Assembly: GCF_947072685.1 (NCBI RefSeq)
Contig: NZ_CAMTIK010000025.1
Location: 1-32,188 of the forward strand
Reading direction: 5' to 3'
Source: an uncultured Cetobacterium sp.
Lineage (GTDB): Bacteria > Fusobacteriota > Fusobacteriia > Fusobacteriales > Fusobacteriaceae
DNA: 32,188 bases
Shown here piece after piece: positions 27,135 to 32,188 of this stretch (within the stretch, counting starts at the first letter, position 1; every line of letters begins with the position of its first letter). Position numbers and translations under genes: made by a program. The notes below the pieces were generated by a model that worked only from the letters and a program-made list of their open reading frames with translations, did no database searches and was not told where the DNA came from.

Positions 27135-28010
27135 TTATTGAATTATTAACTCTAGATCAACAGGAGTGTACTCAGGAACAGGTTGCTTCTTAGAGATCAT
27201 ATCAGCAGTTTCAATACCTTTAGCTCCTATAAGTTCAGGTTTTTGAGCAACTGTAGCAGTTAACTTACCGTCTTTAACAGCTTTAACAGCATCATCAGTT
27301 GCATCAAAACCAACAATGATGATACCTTCTCTACCAGAAGCTTCAATAGCTCTTAATGCACCCAATGCCATCTCATCATTATGGGCAAAAACAGCATTGA
27401 TTTCAGGTTGTGCTTGAAGAATATTTTCCATTACATTTAACCCTTTTGTTCTATCGAAATCGGCAGCTTGTTTAGCAACGATATCAAGTTTTCCATTGAT
27501 AGCTTTATTGAATCCTTCTCCTCTATCACGAGCAGCAGTAGTTCCAGGGATTCCTTCAAGTTCAACAACTTTTCCATTTCCATTTAATTTAGTGATGATG
27601 AATTCACCCGCCATAACACCGCCAGCAACATTATCAGATGCGATATGAGACGCAACTTTACCACCGTTAGCAGCTCTATCCAGAGTAACTACAGGAACCT
27701 TACTACGGTTAGCAGCTTTAATAGCGGAAGTGACAGCATCCGAATCTGTTGGGTTGATTAAAAGAACATCAATTCCTTTAACAAGTAAATCTTCAACATT
27801 CCCTAGTTCTTTTGAAGGGTCATTTTGAGAATCTAGAACAACGATTTCATGCCCCATCTCCTTAGCTTTAGCGACAGCACCATCTTTTAAAGTAACAAAG
27901 AAGGGGTTATCTTGAGTAGAAACTACAAGACCAATTTTAGCAGCTTCAGTTACAGAAAATAAACCCAAAGCTAAAATAGTTAAACTTAAAAATCTTAATT
28001 TGTTTTTCAT
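27135..28010 (-). CDS. rbsB: Ribose ABC transporter substrate-binding protein
   Basis: Periplasmic ribose-binding protein of 291 aa, normal for the family. The signal peptide ends at VTEA (near 23). The mature protein starts [20 protein letters not shown] and has [66 protein letters not shown] and [15 protein letters not shown], all positions that line the ribose pocket or hinge in RbsB. GGGTGGT precedes the ATG. It is the last gene of the operon, 26 bp after rbsC, and is followed by a strong terminator. Confidence 0.96.
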   Translation of the reverse strand: MKNKLRFLSLTILALGLFSVTEAAKIGLVVSTQDNPFFVTLKDGAVAKAKEMGHEIVVLDSQNDPSKELGNVEDLLVKGIDVLLINPTDSDAVTSAIKAANRSKVPVVTLDRAANGGKVASHIASDNVAGGVMAGEFIITKLNGNGKVVELEGIPGTTAARDRGEGFNKAINGKLDIVAKQAADFDRTKGLNVMENILQAQPEINAVFAHNDEMALGALRAIEASGREGIIIVGFDATDDAVKAVKDGKLTATVAQKPELIGAKGIETADMISKKQPVPEYTPVDLELIIQ

Positions 28011-28036
28011 TATACACCACCCATTTTTAATCTTTT

Positions 28037-28963
28037 TTATTTCGAAGACTTTTTGTCTATTAAAACCGCTACAAGAATGACAACTGCTTTTATCATCATT
28101 TGGTAGTATGATGATACATTTAAAAGGTTTAATGCATTTCCTAAGACACCAATTATAACAGCACCTAACGCTGTACCTGCAATGGTCCCAACGCCACCAG
28201 CAAGAGATGTACCACCAAGAACAACGGCTGCGATAGCATCCAGTTCATAACCAGACCCAGCTGTTGGTTGCGCTGAACCAAGTCTTGATGTTACAATGAC
28301 ACCAGCAAGGGCTGAAAGAGCTCCACAAGCACCATAAACTAAAGTTTTATACTTTGCTGTATTAACTCCAGAAAGTTTGGTAGCTTCTTCATTTCCACCT
28401 ATAGCGTAAACATACCTACCGAACTTTAAATTGTTTAAAATGTAGTATGCCCCAACAAATAAGGCTATCATAATATAGATAGGGACTGGAATATCAAAAA
28501 GATATCCGCCACCAATATTATCAAAGAATTCTCCACCATTTCTAACAGGAATAGGCTTTCCATCAGTGAAGACAAGAGTGGCTCCCCTTAAAAGAGTCAT
28601 TGTAACTAAAGTAACAATGAATGGTTGTAATTTAGCATAGGAGATTAAAACTCCGTTAAACATACCAAATATAGCTCCAATAATGATAGAAATAATAACT
28701 GCTAAAATAGGATTCATTCCACTAGAAATTAAACTAGCACCAAAAGCTCCAGTTAAAGCTAAAATAGAACCTACCGAAAGATCGATTCCACCAGTTAGGA
28801 TAACTAAAGTCATTCCTATAGCAATTACAGAATTGATAGATGTTTGTCTCAAAACATTTAAAATATTATTTAATGACAAAAATCTAGGGTTTAATATGGA
28901 AACAATAACTGCAAAAACAATTAGACCAATTAATGGTTTATTGTTATAAATTTTTTTTAACAT
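28037..28963 (-). CDS. rbsC: Ribose ABC transporter permease
   Basis: Inner-membrane permease of 308 aa. RbsC hallmarks: [20 protein letters not shown] followed by [51 protein letters not shown] and [17 protein letters not shown]. About eight to ten hydrophobic segments can be counted. It starts 3 bp after the rbsA stop, so translation is probably coupled, and it works with RbsA and RbsB in one complex. Confidence 0.96.
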   Translation of the reverse strand: MLKKIYNNKPLIGLIVFAVIVSILNPRFLSLNNILNVLRQTSINSVIAIGMTLVILTGGIDLSVGSILALTGAFGASLISSGMNPILAVIISIIIGAIFGMFNGVLISYAKLQPFIVTLVTMTLLRGATLVFTDGKPIPVRNGGEFFDNIGGGYLFDIPVPIYIMIALFVGAYYILNNLKFGRYVYAIGGNEEATKLSGVNTAKYKTLVYGACGALSALAGVIVTSRLGSAQPTAGSGYELDAIAAVVLGGTSLAGGVGTIAGTALGAVIIGVLGNALNLLNVSSYYQMMIKAVVILVAVLIDKKSSK

Positions 28964-28966
28964 TAT

Positions 28967-30457
28967 TTATTCAACTCCTACTGCATATCTCATTATTTTT
29001 TCTTGTGAAAACTCATCTTTAGAAAGTATTCCACTGATTTTATGTTCGTGTATAACCATTATTTTATCACTCAGCCCCATAACTTCAGGCATTTCAGATG
29101 AAATCATAATGATACTAAGACCTTTTGCTTTAAGTTCATTAATAACATCATAAATCTCTTTTTTAGCTCCCACATCTACACCTCTAGTAGGCTCATCTAA
29201 AATTAAAATTTTTGGATTTGTCAATAAGGCTTTAGCAATAGCAACTTTCTGTTGATTTCCACCACTTAAATTTTTAATAATTTGATCGGCCGAAGGGGTT
29301 TTTACTCCAAATTTTTCAATATATTCTTGAACAGCTTTATTTTCTGATGTTTTTTTTAAGCCAAGTTTACTAGAAAAATATTTAAGAGAAGAAAGTGTCA
29401 TATTTTCTTTTACACTTAGGCCTAAAACTAGCCCATCCCCTTTTCTATCCTCAGAAACATATGCAATACCGTTATTAACTCCTTCTTCAGGGGAACAAAT
29501 ATTGACCTCAGTCCCTTCGATATAAACTTTTCCAGAAGATTTTTTGTAGTATCCATATATAGTTTTTACCAACTCACTTCTTCCAGCTCCCATCAATCCC
29601 GCTACCCCAAGAATTTCTCCTTTTTTTAATGAGAAATTGGCACTGTTCACATATTTTCCACAAAGGTTTTCAACTTTGAGGACTTCTTCACCAGGAGTAA
29701 CATTGATGTTAGGAAACTGCTCAGTTAAAGTTCTCCCAACCATTTTTTCAATAATATAGTTTTGATCGATATCTTTAACTTCAGCTTCAGCAATAAATTT
29801 ACCGTCTCTTAGGATGGTAATATCATCACAAATTTCTGGAATTTCTTTTAGTCTATGAGAGATATAGATAATACTTTTCCCTTCAGAAGTTAGTTCTTTA
29901 ATAACTTTAAAAAGACTTTCTGTTTCTTTATCAGTAAGAGCATCTGTAGGTTCATCCATAACTATAAGCTTTGCATTTTGAGATAAAGCTTTTGCAATTT
30001 CAATCATTTGCATTTTTCCAATAGTCAAATCTTTCACCAAAGTTTTTTCACTATCACTTACATTTAAAAGATTGAGGATTGCTCTAGCTTCTTTATGCAT
30101 AATCATCCAGTCAATTTTTCCAAATTGATTAGTAATCTCTCTTCCTAAAAAAATATTTTCTGTTATGCTCATATGGTGGATAAGATTTAGTTCCTGATGT
30201 ATAATAGATATTCCTGCATCTTGGGAGTCTTTTGTTTTTGAAAAAATAACTTCTTGCCCATGATATATAATTTTACCGGAATCTTTGGAATAAATTCCAG
30301 TCATTATTTTCATCAGAGTGGATTTTCCAGCTCCATTCTCTCCCATAAGAGCCATTACTCTTCCTTTGTATACATTTAAACAAGCTCCGTCTAAAGCTTT
30401 TACACCAGGAAAACTTTTATAGATATCGGTCATTTGTAAAATAATATCTTTATTCAT
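28967..30457 (-). CDS. rbsA: Ribose ABC transporter ATP-binding protein
   Basis: Tandem ATPase of 496 aa. Domain one has Walker [10 protein letters not shown] (39-47), IHQELNL and [12 protein letters not shown]; domain two has [18 protein letters not shown] in place of Walker A, then [16 protein letters not shown] and [14 protein letters not shown]. The order of genes and the presence of RbsK and RbsD in the same operon support ribose as the substrate. The ATG directly follows the rbsD stop. Confidence 0.96.
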   Translation of the reverse strand: MNKDIILQMTDIYKSFPGVKALDGACLNVYKGRVMALMGENGAGKSTLMKIMTGIYSKDSGKIIYHGQEVIFSKTKDSQDAGISIIHQELNLIHHMSITENIFLGREITNQFGKIDWMIMHKEARAILNLLNVSDSEKTLVKDLTIGKMQMIEIAKALSQNAKLIVMDEPTDALTDKETESLFKVIKELTSEGKSIIYISHRLKEIPEICDDITILRDGKFIAEAEVKDIDQNYIIEKMVGRTLTEQFPNINVTPGEEVLKVENLCGKYVNSANFSLKKGEILGVAGLMGAGRSELVKTIYGYYKKSSGKVYIEGTEVNICSPEEGVNNGIAYVSEDRKGDGLVLGLSVKENMTLSSLKYFSSKLGLKKTSENKAVQEYIEKFGVKTPSADQIIKNLSGGNQQKVAIAKALLTNPKILILDEPTRGVDVGAKKEIYDVINELKAKGLSIIMISSEMPEVMGLSDKIMVIHEHKISGILSKDEFSQEKIMRYAVGVE

Positions 30458-30865
30458 TTAAAATACTACTCCTGATTTTAAAATAATATTTGCATATGGA
30501 GTACATTCTCCAGTTCTAACAATAGCTTCACTTTCTTTTGTCATTGATTTAAAATTTTCATGAGATATTTCAACAATTTTAGGAGACATTCCATTTTTTT
30601 TAAAAGTTTCTAAAATTTCATTATATATTTTTTGATTAATAGTTTTGATTTCAGAAGCAATGACAATTTCCTCTACCATCATTTCACTTAAAATTGCATC
30701 TAATGTTTTTATAAAACTAGGAAATCCAGCTTCAATAGCTAAATCTATTCTTTTGATATCTTTTGGGATAGGAAGACCAGCATCACAAAGAGTGATATGG
30801 GATGTATGCCCTATTTTAGAAATTTCGTAGGAAAGTTCGCTATTTAATAATCTACCTTTTTTCAT
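30458..30865 (-). CDS. rbsD: D-ribose pyranase
   Basis: Cytoplasmic 135-aa enzyme that interconverts beta-pyranose and furanose forms of ribose so that ribokinase can act. The N-terminus MKKGRLLNSEL and the motif IGHTSHITLCDAGLPIP (18-34) include the catalytic His20 and Asp28. The C-terminal TGECTPYANIILKSGVVF is typical. It lies between rbsK and rbsA, with only a 3-bp gap to rbsK and direct contact with rbsA. Confidence 0.97.
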   Translation of the reverse strand: MKKGRLLNSELSYEISKIGHTSHITLCDAGLPIPKDIKRIDLAIEAGFPSFIKTLDAILSEMMVEEIVIASEIKTINQKIYNEILETFKKNGMSPKIVEISHENFKSMTKESEAIVRTGECTPYANIILKSGVVF

Positions 30866-30868
30866 ATT

Positions 30869-31780
30869 CTATTCTCCTTTAAAATTTAATACTTCTTCAA
30901 GTGTTGGAATAGATGTTTGTGCACCCATTCTAGTCACAGATATTGCAGCAACTTTAGTTCCTCTGTCAATAGACTCTTCAAACGTCAGTCCTGTGGCTAT
31001 TCCATTTACAAATCCACCAATAAAGCTATCGCCAGCGGCAGTGGTATCAACAGCTTTAACTTTATAAGCATTAAATTTTCTATGACTATTTTTATCAATA
31101 AACATAGATCCTTTATTTCCAAGTGTAACAATTAATCCTTTAACACCTTTGTTTAAAAGGAATTGTGCAGCTTTTTCAACCCCTTCTTCATCGGTTGTAG
31201 GGATCCCAGAAAGCAGTTCAAGTTCAGTTTCGTTAGGAATAATATAGTCAGAGTTAGCAATAATCTCATCATCTAATTTAACTGCAGGCGCAGGATTTAA
31301 AATAGTTATTTTTCCAAGTTCTTTAGCTTTTTTAAAAACATATTTAACAGTTTCTATAGGTATTTCAAGTTGAGCCACAACAATATCACTATTTTTAATA
31401 GCATCCATGTGTCTATCTATATAATTGTTATCAACAGAATAGTTAGCACCAGGTACAACTAGAATTCTATTTTGACCGTTTTCTTCAACAATGATTTTAG
31501 CAATTCCTGTTGATTCTTCTGAGTACTCAATATTAGATATATTTACTCCATCATTTTTCATAGAGTTTAAAAGAATATCTCCCATTCCCTCTTTTCCAAC
31601 TTTTCCAAGCATGGTAACATCACTGTGCATTTTTCCGATAGCAACCGCTTGGTTAGCTCCTTTTCCTCCAGGTATTTGCATGAATTTTTTACCTAAAAGA
31701 GTTTCACCACCACGAGGGGCTCTTTCACAGATAGTCACTAAATCCATATTAATACTTCCAACAACAACAATTTTTTTCAT
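30869..31780 (-). CDS. rbsK: Ribokinase
   Basis: PfkB-family kinase of 303 aa that converts ribose to ribose 5-phosphate. N-terminal VVGSINMDLV is followed by the sugar-binding GGKGANQAVA (38-47). NPAPAVKLDDEI and IPNETELELLSG sit mid-protein. The C-terminal DTTAAGDSFIGGFVNG holds the catalytic base Asp251 and the anion hole. It is the first gene of the rbs operon, with GGAGAT 4 nt before its ATG. Unlike many rbs operons no RbsR repressor gene is seen next to it; one could lie to the right of the window. Confidence 0.97.
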   Translation of the reverse strand: MKKIVVVGSINMDLVTICERAPRGGETLLGKKFMQIPGGKGANQAVAIGKMHSDVTMLGKVGKEGMGDILLNSMKNDGVNISNIEYSEESTGIAKIIVEENGQNRILVVPGANYSVDNNYIDRHMDAIKNSDIVVAQLEIPIETVKYVFKKAKELGKITILNPAPAVKLDDEIIANSDYIIPNETELELLSGIPTTDEEGVEKAAQFLLNKGVKGLIVTLGNKGSMFIDKNSHRKFNAYKVKAVDTTAAGDSFIGGFVNGIATGLTFEESIDRGTKVAAISVTRMGAQTSIPTLEEVLNFKGE

Positions 31781-31799
31781 ATAATCTCCTTAAAAAGTC

Positions 31800-31826
31800 T
31801 ATTGTGATTAAATAGTGTACACAATT
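31800..31826 (-). promoter_or_regulatory. Candidate operator of the rbs operon
   Basis: ATTGTG and CACAAT form an inverted repeat with 13 bp between (31801-31825), and GTGTACAC inside it is a perfect 8-bp palindrome. It lies just downstream of the predicted start site, where a repressor would block transcription. The regulator is not in the window. Confidence 0.4.
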
Positions 31827-31847
31827 AACTAAAATATTCTTACTTTT

Positions 31848-31876
31848 AATTTAACATACACAAAAAACAATGTCAA
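31848..31876 (-). promoter_or_regulatory. Promoter of the rbs operon
   Basis: Minus strand: consensus TTGACA (31876-31871), 17-bp spacer, TAAATT (31853-31848). The transcription start would be near 31841. Confidence 0.7.
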
Positions 31877-31898
31877 TAAAATAAAAGAAATTTTAAAA

Positions 31899-32188
31899 AA
31901 AGAGGCTACCTAAAAAGTCTTGAGAAAAAATAAATAAACGATACCTGAATTCAAAAACAATAAAACCTTGTATTTTTCTATTAATTTAAAATTCAAGTTA
32001 TTATCACTATAGCTTCAAACTCTTTATCAAAACGCCCTGAGAGGTTTTCTCAGGGCGATCTTTTTAGTTTTTAAATTTTGCATTAAAACATTCATGAGGT
32101 TGCTAGAAATCTACTGAAATATATATCGGGATAGGAACTCCCATAGAGAGTGATTAACGTATTTGACATAAGTCAGATACTTCCCACG
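31899..32188. other. Gene-free stretch, possibly the edge of a decayed insertion sequence
   Basis: No intact gene is seen. On the minus strand a frame enters from the right edge (from 32188), meets TAG at 32113-32111 and continues in the same frame to TGA at 32029-32027; the second part reads SNLMNVLMQNLKTKKIALRK. The string GAGGCTACCTAAAAAGTC near 31902 resembles the terminal repeats of some insertion sequences. Together these suggest a broken transposase-like gene and an element end just upstream of the rbs promoter. The family cannot be named, and the right boundary lies outside the window. Confidence 0.3.
32027..32064. terminator. Strong hairpin in the right-hand non-coding stretch
   Basis: CGCCCTGAGA (32033-32042) and TCTCAGGGCG (32048-32057) form a perfect 10-bp stem with loop GGTTT. 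ATCTTTTTAG follows on the plus strand and TTTTGATAA on the minus strand, so it could end transcription in either direction. Confidence 0.7.

Overview
The window is AT-rich, densely coded and bacterial. The gene content suggests a fermentative member of the Fusobacteriota, something like Fusobacterium, Cetobacterium or Ilyobacter. It has a GH4 maltose-6-phosphate hydrolase next to an alpha-glucoside PTS permease, low-GC codon use, and frequent strong AGGAGG sites with TTGACA/TATAAT-like promoters. This placement is inferred from protein character; no database was consulted. No rRNA, tRNA, CRISPR array or intact mobile element was found.

Region by region. (1) 1-3140, minus strand: a lipoprotein with TPR-like and YdcF domains, an AfuA/FbpA-type binding lipoprotein, and an ABC permease cut by the left edge. 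(2) 3209-4788, plus: promoter, guanine-class purine riboswitch, intrinsic terminator, then an exported lipoprotein of the nucleoside-deaminase-like amidohydrolase family. (3) 4873-5475: a small exported GH108-like muramidase. (4) 5477-7337: TPP riboswitch and thiD-thiM, a thiamine salvage pair. (5) 7424-10723: a CLC H+/Cl- antiporter convergent with a secreted alkaline phosphatase; the phosphatase promoter carries Pho-box-like repeats. (6) 10793-11310: a methyltransferase-like gene that looks frameshifted just after its start. (7) 11364-12863, minus: amylomaltase. (8) 12962-16042: YfcC-family transporter plus PepD dipeptidase, a peptide or amino-acid utilisation pair. (9) 16067-18374, minus: moeA and a mobA-mobB fusion, late steps of molybdenum cofactor synthesis. 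(10) 18517-23903, plus: a CUT2-type sugar ABC importer, an unusual ROK kinase, a YwbE-like protein and an RpiR-type regulator. (11) 23959-27026, minus: malB-malH (PTS permease and GH4 hydrolase) with a strong palindrome upstream of the promoter. (12) 27082-31876, minus: rbsK-rbsD-rbsA-rbsC-rbsB, a full ribose operon. (13) 31877-32188: non-coding or decayed DNA that may be the edge of an insertion sequence.

The genes mostly serve carbohydrate, nucleoside, vitamin and cofactor uptake. Several intergenic regions hold good regulatory signals: two riboswitches, bidirectional terminators whose arms reach into coding ends, and candidate operators for phosphate, maltose and ribose control. I saw no clearly unprecedented multi-gene system. 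The most unusual items are the guanine riboswitch placed before a lipoprotein amidohydrolase, the ROK kinase lacking the zinc cysteines, the frameshifted methyltransferase-like gene and the 16-bp palindrome upstream of malB.
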